A DNA stretch of 64,000 bases from PMP191F sp047602185 (GTDB lineage: Bacteria; Bacteroidota; Bacteroidia; Chitinophagales; Chitinophagaceae): the NCBI GenBank assembly GCA_047602185.1, contig JASGHY010000001.1, forward strand, positions 4,154,001-4,218,000, written 5' to 3'. Within the stretch, counting starts at the first letter, position 1. Every line of letters begins with the position of its first letter. Below the pieces are notes generated by a model. That model was not told the DNA's origin and searched no databases. It saw only the letters and a program-made list of their open reading frames with translations. The position numbers were made by a program, and so were the translations under genes. Positions 27,191-36,000 of the stretch are shown here, piece after piece.

Positions 27191-27508
27191 CTATTTTTTG
27201 ATCTTATCCATTAAACCTGTTGGAGCATTGCCTGCATCTACAAGCGTCCCTTTATTGCCATCCCTGGTTTCAATTACATGCAATGCTGCTATATTCCTAT
27301 TCCTGTTATTCTCTACACTGCTTTCGAACCAGTAGGAATTGATGACCTGTATTTCTTCAGGGAGATAGGTTTTATTGGTTTTGTACGATTGAAAACCATT
27401 TTGTGTGGGTATAAAGCTATCTGTATATCCATCTACTGTGATCTTGTGTAAACATGCGGCCAGGCTTTTTAAATAAAGCGCATTATTTCCGACAACCTCT
27501 GATTTCAT
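27191..27508 (-). CDS. Conserved hypothetical protein with a GTLVDA C-terminal motif
   Basis: 105 residues, no signal peptide or membrane segment. The ATG at 27508 has a good Shine-Dalgarno (GAGGAG, 5 nt ahead). The pattern GYTDSF ... YLPEEIQVINSYWFES ... ALHVIETRDGNKGTLVDA resembles a small Bacteroidota family often annotated as phosphoribosylpyrophosphate synthetase. That name is not credible, because the length is a third of the enzyme and no PRPP loop is present. Here the usual YRFEG is replaced by YWFES. Role unknown. Confidence 0.68.
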   Translation of the reverse strand: MKSEVVGNNALYLKSLAACLHKITVDGYTDSFIPTQNGFQSYKTNKTYLPEEIQVINSYWFESSVENNRNRNIAALHVIETRDGNKGTLVDAGNAPTGLMDKIKK

Positions 27509-27604
27509 GTTCTCCTCGTTTAGAATATGTTTTAAAAAAATATTGCCATAGCTATTTTATGTTTTAACTATAGCAGGCAAGGCTGGCAGATTGTGGAAAA
27601 GATT

Positions 27605-27640
27605 CAGCAAAAATAGCCGGCTGTAGAAACAGCCGGCTCT
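27605..27640 (-). terminator. Rho-independent terminator of the DUF4142 lipoprotein gene
   Basis: AGCCGGCTG (27615-27623) and CAGCCGGCT (27630-27638) form a perfect 9-bp stem with a 6-nt loop. On the minus strand ATTTTTGC follows the stem. It lies 36 nt past the stop codon at 27674. Confidence 0.78.
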
Positions 27641-27673
27641 GATGGTATTTATTTCACAAGTGCTAAAAAATAA

Positions 27674-28240
27674 TTATTGAAGACTCTTTTCCATGGCCAA
27701 CAGCCGGTTAAGAGAACTTCTTATTGAGGGAAGTGATCTGTTGATCCAGTTGATTAACCCGGTATCAGTTGTTTTTTCTACCGCTGCACGTTCATACATC
27801 TTCACTGTTTCCTGGTACCTGTTGCGCATTTTACTGCACCATGTTCTGTCAAACTCCTTCGGATCTTCTCCAATCAGCTCTTCTGCTGTCCTTTTATCCT
27901 TTCTCTCCTCTGTAAGCGGCAGGCTGTAACCACGTTCGGCCATGTATTTTTTCAATTGCTGCAACAAGCTATCCTGTTGTATTTCCAATACTGCTGCCAG
28001 CGCTTTCACTTCCTGTCCTGTTGATTTTTCTTTTGCTATTATCGCCAATTGCTTATTGGTATAACAGCCTGTTGCCATCCCTGCTGCCAACTCTATTCCT
28101 TGCTGTGTGTTCTCTTCTGATATTTCCGGGCTATAGGCAGATGCCAGCCTTTTCTCATTGTGTTGCTGTTTACATGAGCAACATATCACTAACATACACT
28201 GCGAAATAAGTGCCAGTTTTACTATGTAATTCTTTATCAT
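27674..28240 (-). CDS. DUF4142-like lipoprotein
   Basis: 188 residues from the ATG at 28240; an in-frame GTG at 28249 would add three. The signal segment ends LVICCSC, so acylation is likely at one of Cys20, Cys21 or Cys23. The mature protein is an alpha-helical bundle with the DUF4142 pattern (AAGMATGCYTNKQLAIIAKEKSTGQEVKALA ... LKKYMAERGY ... DPKEFDRTWCSKMRNRYQETVKMYERA). Such proteins have a ferritin-like fold of unknown function. The shared upstream motif sits about 84 nt before the start, and a strong terminator follows. Confidence 0.75.
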   Translation of the reverse strand: MIKNYIVKLALISQCMLVICCSCKQQHNEKRLASAYSPEISEENTQQGIELAAGMATGCYTNKQLAIIAKEKSTGQEVKALAAVLEIQQDSLLQQLKKYMAERGYSLPLTEERKDKRTAEELIGEDPKEFDRTWCSKMRNRYQETVKMYERAAVEKTTDTGLINWINRSLPSIRSSLNRLLAMEKSLQ

Positions 28241-28323
28241 CGCCAGCACGTTATTATACAGCTATTCTATAAAAAACTATACCATGTAGTTTTCAAACGA
28301 GGATTATTGAACCGTTCATATTT

Positions 28324-28340
28324 GTAGAAATTTTTCCTCT
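28324..28340 (-). promoter_or_regulatory. Shared upstream motif, site 3
   Basis: On the minus strand GAGGAAAAATTTCTACA, a perfect match to the 17-nt consensus. It ends 83 nt before the ATG of the DUF4142 lipoprotein and points towards it. Confidence 0.58.
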
Positions 28341-28344
28341 GAAG

Positions 28345-30450
28345 CTAGAGTTTCATAGATGTTTCTTTAAGTCCATCGAAGATCGTTTTCCATACGAGGC
28401 TGAAAAAAGACTTATTCGTATCACGCGGATGTTTTATTTCTACTGATCTTATTTTGCCGTCTGTGCCGGGGTTACTTTTACGCATCAGTACATTGGTAAG
28501 TAAAGATTTGAAACCCTGTTTATCCAGGTCATTCCCCTCCCCTTTCTTCAACATATCCATCTTAATATTATCGTACAACAAGGTCATCTGCATAGTAGCC
28601 GAAGAGTCCCATCCCTGCATGGCAAATTCAAGTGAATTGACAACCCCGTCTTTAAAACTTGCCATAGCAATTGGCTCTATCAGTTGATTTAATTCCGTTG
28701 CATTGATCCTCCCTACTTTTCCTGACACACTGAACTTTCCATCACGTGCAGTTACCGGCAGTACCCATGTGGATTGCAGAGGCACCTTATTCAGGAAATC
28801 TGCTTTAATATCAATAGTAATAGCAGGGTTTATTTTTAAAACCTCCGGTATATTGGTGATATTACTGGCAGTACCACGCATATTATAAAAACTCACTATC
28901 CCCGGCATTTCTGATTTTACAGAGATCTCTTTATATCCTACGTACCAGTTATTGAGCATCATCTTTTTGATCTGTATTCCAAAAGGAAGTCTTTGCAGCA
29001 ACTGGTGCGGGTAATTGCCCACTTTGCTGGTTGAATCACCATGTATCCTTTTATCACGCGAGATCTTAATATTTGCATTCAGCGAAACAGTATCTGCGAG
29101 CAATTTCTCTTCATCAATCCATTTTTCAGGTTGCACGTTCTTAATACCAATATTGCTGAATGTAATATTGAACATATCTCTCTGTGAAGGGATCTTTGCC
29201 ATAAACTCCGCTTCACTGTACTTTGGTACTATCCTGAACTGATCTATATCCACCTTCCTGCTACGGTGATCGTAACTTAAATTACCCAGTTCAAAACGAT
29301 ACCATTTGTTATTGGACGGTAAAGTGATAGGCCCGGTACGAATGCGCCATTGTTGTTGCCAGAGCCATGACACCACATCTGTAAGGTTGTTACTGAGATT
29401 GATGTCCTGTACAACCAGTTGTTGCAAAGGAATAAGTGATGCACCCTTTCCGGGGAAATCCAGTTTTATATCGGAAGGACCGATGGAGAAATATTTTACA
29501 ACCAGCTTATCTATATCTGTAGGCAATCGTAAAACCAGGGGAGCTTTCTTAGCAACCGTTTTTTGCTGCTTTTCTATTTTCAGCGATACACTACAACGAC
29601 CAATATTCACAGAATCTGCCGACAGGGTATGCCCATAAACAAATTCATTGGTATTCAGGTTTCGTATCGACACTCTGTCAATAGTCCAGGGAGTGTTTTT
29701 TTTGCTGCTATGATAAACAGATTCTGCAGTAGCATACTGACCCGGAGCATTGTACACTACATTCTTTAAAATAGTTTCCTGCTGTGTACTATGAATAGTA
29801 GTCTGCCGGAAAAGCAGCTGGGTATTTGCTACGAAGTAAGATGAGATCCGATCGTAGTTCCGTGTACTATCTACCACAAACTGTGTTATCCGCAGATCAA
29901 TCCCTTCTCCGAGGATATAGGTAGTATCTGCAAGATTTTGTAATAGCGCAGTACCATCAGCTATTTCAATACTATCAGCTCTTATTTCATCAAACTGCCC
30001 CAGTATCTTCCTGTAAAGCTGCACCGTATCATTTAGTGTAAGTTCTTTGTCAGTTAAAGTATCTGTCTGGAAGATCTGTATTACCGGCTTTGCAATTTTT
30101 AAATGTCCTGCTTTAAAACGCCTGTTCTTCACCAGCCCCACCACATCTACACCGCTGGCTTCTACACTTTCAACAGTTACCCTTGCATATATTTTTGGAG
30201 CATTACCCTGCGCCCGAAGTTTCTGTAATGTGGAGGAGTCAACACCAAAACGTACTTTGTAAAAAGCTACATTGCCATTTACTTCATCAATATCAGAACT
30301 ATCATAGCGGATGGTGTACAGGCTGTCTGTTTTAGAGCGGATCTTTTCCTGTACAAGATCTCTTACGATCTTTCTTTTGTAGTACTGCCATACGCCGATC
30401 CCTGCGGCCAGTACTGCAATAACTATGATCCATATTGTTTTTTTACGCAT
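28345..30450 (-). CDS. AsmA-like envelope protein
   Basis: 701 residues. One N-terminal transmembrane helix (IWIIVIAVLAAGIGVWQYY, ~5-23) is followed by a large beta-rich periplasmic part. Its strand patterns and repeated ISVKSEMPG / INPAITIDIKADF / GKFSVSGKVGRINATELNQLIEPIA segments recall the AsmA/TamB superfamily (repeating beta-groove proteins thought to move lipids). The neighbouring TamL/TamB genes, on the same strand 294 nt upstream, fit an envelope role. No catalytic motif. Assignment is by architecture only. Confidence 0.6.
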   Translation of the reverse strand: MRKKTIWIIVIAVLAAGIGVWQYYKRKIVRDLVQEKIRSKTDSLYTIRYDSSDIDEVNGNVAFYKVRFGVDSSTLQKLRAQGNAPKIYARVTVESVEASGVDVVGLVKNRRFKAGHLKIAKPVIQIFQTDTLTDKELTLNDTVQLYRKILGQFDEIRADSIEIADGTALLQNLADTTYILGEGIDLRITQFVVDSTRNYDRISSYFVANTQLLFRQTTIHSTQQETILKNVVYNAPGQYATAESVYHSSKKNTPWTIDRVSIRNLNTNEFVYGHTLSADSVNIGRCSVSLKIEKQQKTVAKKAPLVLRLPTDIDKLVVKYFSIGPSDIKLDFPGKGASLIPLQQLVVQDINLSNNLTDVVSWLWQQQWRIRTGPITLPSNNKWYRFELGNLSYDHRSRKVDIDQFRIVPKYSEAEFMAKIPSQRDMFNITFSNIGIKNVQPEKWIDEEKLLADTVSLNANIKISRDKRIHGDSTSKVGNYPHQLLQRLPFGIQIKKMMLNNWYVGYKEISVKSEMPGIVSFYNMRGTASNITNIPEVLKINPAITIDIKADFLNKVPLQSTWVLPVTARDGKFSVSGKVGRINATELNQLIEPIAMASFKDGVVNSLEFAMQGWDSSATMQMTLLYDNIKMDMLKKGEGNDLDKQGFKSLLTNVLMRKSNPGTDGKIRSVEIKHPRDTNKSFFSLVWKTIFDGLKETSMKL

Positions 30451-30570
30451 GGGAAAAGTTTAGGTAGCAGGTTGTTTTTAGGGATATCCTTTCAATATTT
30501 GTACCATGAGGATCATTGATTGAAAATCAGCGCAAAAGCACTGTACTATGCTTATCGGAGCATATTACTT

Positions 30571-30711
30571 TTAACTGACTATCCGGATACAGGCAAGCTG
30601 CGATCAAGAGGCTCAACCTGTCAGGTCGGGCCTGAACAGGTTAATTACCTTTTATAAAGCAGATTTGCTTATCGGCTCAGACCTGACAGGTTTACTTTCC
30701 TATAAGCGGAG
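30571..30711. repeat. Dispersed inverted-end element, copy 3
   Basis: Core 30615-30692 (78 nt) has the 13-nt inverted ends. It is the same 141-nt unit as copy 2, with flanks aligned without gaps, but the core faces the opposite way and matches copies 1 and 4. It fills most of the space between the AsmA-like gene and tamL. Confidence 0.82.
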
Positions 30712-30744
30712 AGACAGCAACTTTTATTATCCATTGATAAATCG

Positions 30745-33057
30745 CTAGAAAGGATAGCCAATACCAAAGTTCACAACCATATAATCACTACGCCAACTCC
30801 TCTTGAACGGGTTGATCTTATCTGCTACCCATTGCGTTCCATCAGGATTGGAAGGGATACGAAGCGGGAAACCAAAATCAAGACGGATGATGATAAAGGA
30901 AAGATCATACCTGACACCTAAACCCGCATCGAATGCCAGTTGATGCAGGAAGTCTTTTGAAAATTTTCCCTGCGGGCCATAGAGCAAAGTATCTTTTGTC
31001 CAGATGTTGCCGCCATCAAAAAACAACGCACCTTTCAGAGAGCCCGCAATCGGGAAACGGTATTCCGCATTAAACTCCAGCTTGTAATCACCGCCCACCT
31101 GCGGGTAATAGATCTGGTAGTAAGCATTAGGAGCTACAGTACCGGGGCCTAAAGCTCTCGGGCGAAAACCACGCAAACTGTTGGTGCCACCAATAATGTA
31201 TTGTCGTGAAAAAGGGAGATAAGGCGAGTTGCCATAAGGAGCGCCTACACCTATAAAGATCCTGCTGGCAAGCGCTGAAGTAGCCGAAAGCCTGCGGGTG
31301 TACCTGAAGTCAACATCTACCTTTGCATATTGCGCAAAATAAGCGTTGAGTATTTTCTTTGAGAAATAGCCATCGGGCTTATTCACCAATCCGGCTATAT
31401 TACCCGCCACCTCAGCATTGCCGCTGAAGTAAAAAAGATTAGGTGCATTGGGGCGTACTGTTGAATAAGTAAAATTATAATAGCTGGCTGGTATGATCTC
31501 TGTTAATGTACTGTAAGCAATGGCAGGATTGGTATCAATCTGTTTCTGGTATGTATCGCTAAAATTGTAAGCACGTGTATAAGTAATGCTGATAGGCGAA
31601 AATGTATGCTCCATAGTTGCAGATGCCTTCCAGTTAAGGTCATACTGCAGTTTGAAGGAACTCTTGGTATACAATCCCTGCCTGCGCAACCATTCATACC
31701 CTACCAGGAAGCGGGTTCTCGGAGGGAACAGGTTATTCTCGTGAATATGGATCGGTGTAATAAATCTTGGGAAAGTAAAAGAAACCTCTGTACCCAAACG
31801 CCAGTTATTGTTGTTTTTCAAACTATCGCTGATAGAAAACTCGAAAGCGCCATAAGTTTTTATCATCAACTGCTCTGCACCTTTCAATGCATTCCTGTTG
31901 CGCCAGTTTACATTCAGCTGGCCTCCTGTAAATGAGTTTGATTTGGTAAATGCCCCTACCTCAAAATTGATATTCTTCTTCTGCATGGGTGTCAGGTAAT
32001 AATACACATCCAGCTGGTGTGGTGGCGTACTATCATTTACCGGTGTGCTCCTGTACTGGTTCTTTACAAACCTGAACACACCTGCACTGATAAACCTGTT
32101 CTGTGTATTGTTGTGCTGACGTATATCATACAATCTTCCCGGGCGAAAAGTAACCAACCGTTTGAAGAGCTGTGGTTTAAAATTCTGTGCTGAATCACGG
32201 ATCAGTAAGGTATCATAAAGAATTGCCTTACGCAGTGATGTATCATTACGTGTGGACAACAGGGAATATTGCGGAAAAATGGCTACCTGGTGAATGGTTT
32301 GCGGATGTCTTGCTTCAGAAGGAATATTACGTTTTACCTGTAAAAACAGGTCGGTCTGGTAATTACCTACTGTAGTGTCTACCACTCCCACCATGTAATC
32401 TGAATTGAAGAAGTAATACCCCCTGCGTTTTAATGCCTGGTCAATGCGATCACGTTCGGCTTTGATATTATCCAATTGGTAGCGATCACCTACCTTCAGG
32501 CGCGGCCTGCCCCTGAGTTTGGATATAGAAACAGAAACAGGTGTACTATCGTTTACCATGGTTACCTCCTTCAGGTAATATGGATTGTTTACCTGTGCTT
32601 CGTACACTGCCCTGAACCGATGCGCAGTGCTGGTAGTATCACCGGTTACTATAGACCTGAAATAACCATTGTTATCCAGGAAGCTTTGCATATTGGCAGC
32701 ATTGTCGCTCACACTTACCTGGCTACTGAGCACAGGAGGCTCCCCCAACTTATCCCTGAACCAGTTGCGCAATCCTTTTTCTTTCTTTGAAGGGCCGATA
32801 GCATACCACCACCATACTTTATAGGGCGCACCAAATAATCTTTTATTTCTTTTGGGATAACTAAGGTCTTCCAACTGGCTTCTGAACGACTTTGCAGATT
32901 CTTTTACAAGTGAGTCGCGTTCTACTTTCACATCTACACCATCATACAGCTTCTCTCCCGGCGGTAGGTATTTATTAACGCCGCAGGAAGCAATTACTAT
33001 TGCCAGTAATGTCACTGTCCAGTTCCGGTATGTATTTCTGTTTTTAATAACAGTCAA
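30745..33057 (-). CDS. tamL: TamL-like Omp85 lipoprotein (BamA/TamA superfamily)
   Basis: 770-residue outer-membrane assembly protein of the Omp85 superfamily. The N-terminus is a lipoprotein signal ending IASC (Cys ~26), which is the Bacteroidota TamL form of TamA. POTRA-like domains come next. The C-terminal 16-strand barrel includes IIGGTNSLRGFRP, the loop-6 RGF motif, and ends in an aromatic strand (VVNFGIGYPF). The start is a TTG whose last bases overlap the TGA of tamB (TTGA), so translation is probably coupled. With TamB it should form a bridge for lipid or outer-membrane protein insertion. Confidence 0.88.
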   Translation of the reverse strand: MTVIKNRNTYRNWTVTLLAIVIASCGVNKYLPPGEKLYDGVDVKVERDSLVKESAKSFRSQLEDLSYPKRNKRLFGAPYKVWWWYAIGPSKKEKGLRNWFRDKLGEPPVLSSQVSVSDNAANMQSFLDNNGYFRSIVTGDTTSTAHRFRAVYEAQVNNPYYLKEVTMVNDSTPVSVSISKLRGRPRLKVGDRYQLDNIKAERDRIDQALKRRGYYFFNSDYMVGVVDTTVGNYQTDLFLQVKRNIPSEARHPQTIHQVAIFPQYSLLSTRNDTSLRKAILYDTLLIRDSAQNFKPQLFKRLVTFRPGRLYDIRQHNNTQNRFISAGVFRFVKNQYRSTPVNDSTPPHQLDVYYYLTPMQKKNINFEVGAFTKSNSFTGGQLNVNWRNRNALKGAEQLMIKTYGAFEFSISDSLKNNNNWRLGTEVSFTFPRFITPIHIHENNLFPPRTRFLVGYEWLRRQGLYTKSSFKLQYDLNWKASATMEHTFSPISITYTRAYNFSDTYQKQIDTNPAIAYSTLTEIIPASYYNFTYSTVRPNAPNLFYFSGNAEVAGNIAGLVNKPDGYFSKKILNAYFAQYAKVDVDFRYTRRLSATSALASRIFIGVGAPYGNSPYLPFSRQYIIGGTNSLRGFRPRALGPGTVAPNAYYQIYYPQVGGDYKLEFNAEYRFPIAGSLKGALFFDGGNIWTKDTLLYGPQGKFSKDFLHQLAFDAGLGVRYDLSFIIIRLDFGFPLRIPSNPDGTQWVADKINPFKRSWRSDYMVVNFGIGYPF

Positions 33058-36000
33058 TTTTGGGTGTTATTATTGGTAGTACTGGTGGTGTTTACAGGCG
33101 GTGGTGTTTCGTTTGTTTTGCGATTACGGCCACGCCTTCTTTTCGGTCTTTCAAACAGTTCTTTGAACCTGTTATAGTTCATCGTAATAGTGAATGCAAG
33201 ACCCGTTTCTACAAAATACCCATCCAGTATTGCCTCGTACTGGTTTTTCCTGTAGCCACGCAACAGGTATTTACCATCTCTTGTCAGTTTATAAGTTCCG
33301 GTAATATCCGGTATATACTGCATGTTACTGTTGCCCTGCGTTGCAGGGTCTGAACCTTCCAATACAAAATTCTTGCCTACAGAAATAGTAAGACGATCAT
33401 TCAGGAATCCTTTGGAAATATTTACGTTCAGGTCTGTTCTGTTGGATGAATTGGAAGTTTCGTAAGACTCAACGTTCATATTGATATCAAACCCCTGTAT
33501 CAGGTTCTGTGTAGCCTGGTTAAGCGCTTCGCTCAAAAACTGGCTTACGCTCTGCTGAGCAGCTGTTCCTGCATTAAGCCCTCCGCTTCCACCGAAGAAG
33601 TCATTGCTTTGCTCAGGCACAAACCGGTTCAATACCAGCAGTGAGAACACCTGCTTATTCATCAGCGTAGGATCGCTTTTCATTTGCTGCAGTTTGCTGT
33701 CAATTGCTGTAGACAACTGGGAGTTTACACCAGCCACATTGGCCTGCATTTCCACATCAAATGATATTTCAGGGTGCATAAGGGGGCCTTTCAGCATCAG
33801 CAATACATTGAAAGGTATTCTTTCATTATAGCCGGTGGAAACGCCGGTTGTGCTTGATAGCTCAGAACCGATCAGGTTTGAAGGAGAGGCCATAGTAGTG
33901 TACACAGCCGTAATATCTGCTACCCCCTGCGTAGGATCACCGGCAAACGTAATAGTGCTGCCCGACCTGAGCGCAAATTTTTTCTTTACAATCTTGTTCA
34001 GTTCATAATAGCCGCTTTCCAGCTCATACACCCCGGTAAGTGCCATATTGCCTGCCGCATCCACACCCGCATTGAGGGAAGCCGTACCCTGTACTTTCAA
34101 TGCGTCGCCCGAAGATGGATCAACGATCACAGTAATAGCAGCAGCTTTAGTGATACGCATATCCACATTGTAATCGATACTGCTGGCATTTAAAGAATCG
34201 CCTTCATCGGCAAATACGTTAGAGATCTTTGCCCTGTCTACCGTATCCATATCTACAAACCGTACAATACGTCTTGCATCATCTGCATTGGCATTTGACT
34301 GGGGCATTACGTAGTACAGGTCTGTTTTATCATTTACCGTTACACTTCCATCTATCGAAGGACGATCAGTAGTTCCTTTTACATTCAGATTGGTTGATAC
34401 TTCTGCATAACCATATACCATACTGTTGGCTGCTCTTTGTGCCTGCACCGCAGTAAATCTGTCGGCCTTAACAGCCAGGTCAAGACCGTATGAAGAAAGT
34501 GTATTTGACTTTACAGTGCCATCTATCACCAGTTCATGTTTTTGAGAATCCAGCACTGCAAATTTGTTGAAAGTAATATTCGGATACTGGAATCCTATTT
34601 TCTGGTTGTAGATCCTGTAGCGGGTGCCCAGTGCAGATGCTTTAAATAGCATTGTATCAAAATTGAGATTGCCCTGCCATTCAGGTTGTTGTACGGTGCC
34701 GGTAATGCTCAATTTACCGCTGAGACCACCACTTACTTCACTAAGTGCTCCACCGCTAAAAGGTTCTATAGCGGCAGCGTTAAGATGGTTTAACTGGATA
34801 TCAACATCCAGTTGCTTTTCTGTATTGTTGAGATAATAGCTTCCTTTTATGGTTGCATCATTACCCTGTTTAGTCATTGCCATGTTTACCGTTACTGTAT
34901 TCTCATCTGCCTTTTTGAATTCAGCATTCAGGTCGCCAATAGGCTTTTTATTGTAGGCAATGTTGGTAATAGATGCCTTACCATTGAATGAAGGCAGCCC
35001 TTGCGAAAAGTCGGCAATCTCTATATCCGTATTCAGGTTGCCTTCCATAAAAGCAGTGTCCTTTCCGAAAAAGGAGGTGATAGTGGAAAGCTGGAAACTA
35101 TCAATAGACAATTGCAATGGCTGATTGGGTTTTGAAAAATCAGTTTCGGCAGACACCAATTGCTTTTTGTAAGCAAAACGGAAATTGCGGGCTGTAATGG
35201 TATTGTTGGCATAGCGCAACAGGTTGGGTGTATGCACTGTCCAGGTTTTATAATCCAGCATCAGCTCACCGGGCATGCTCAACGAATAAGCAGTATCTGA
35301 TAAATAAGCTATTGCCCTGAAGCGGTGACGTTCCTTCAATCTCCGGTCTTTCAGACTTACTGAAATATCTGCTGTATTGTTTGCAAGCGTTCCGGTTATT
35401 GCAGGTGCATATATAATAGTATTATCTACATGCACACGCTGGGCATTGAAATCATATTTCAACTGCTGGCGGTTTCCATTTGCATTGAATGTGGATTTGG
35501 TCAATACGATGCCATTATAATTGAGCAAGGGAATATCCAGTTTCACATTCAGTCCGCTATCCCGGTAAGTATCGAGTGCAGCACTGGCCGTAATGGTCTG
35601 GAACCGTGTAAGCCCCGGCAACAGTCCCTGCCATAATGGATGATCATATATTTTTAGTGTAAGGTTCAGACGCTGGGGATCAGCAGTACCGGTTGTATCG
35701 CTCGTAAGCAAGGTATCAGTAGCACTACTCTGATAATAGTTTTTTATCATCCCCTGCAAAGCCGGGCCAATCTTTGTATAATCGAACTGGCCAGAGGCCT
35801 GCAGATCAGCAATAGCAGCATGCAGAGAAAAATTGATATTGCTATCGGTATATCCTGCAAATCCCTGTATAGTATCGAGGTAAAACTTTGTCCTGTCTTT
35901 GGTCATCAGCAGGTTAGTGATCAGCAATTCCCCATCTGGTCTTTTGGGATCAAGACTTTTAAAATCAATAGATGCTTTTGTGGACAGATCCAGGGTATCA

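Noticed and set aside
27191..27508. Phosphoribosylpyrophosphate synthetase, the name such proteins often carry
   Set aside because: Only 105 residues, with none of the PRPP or ATP-binding motifs.
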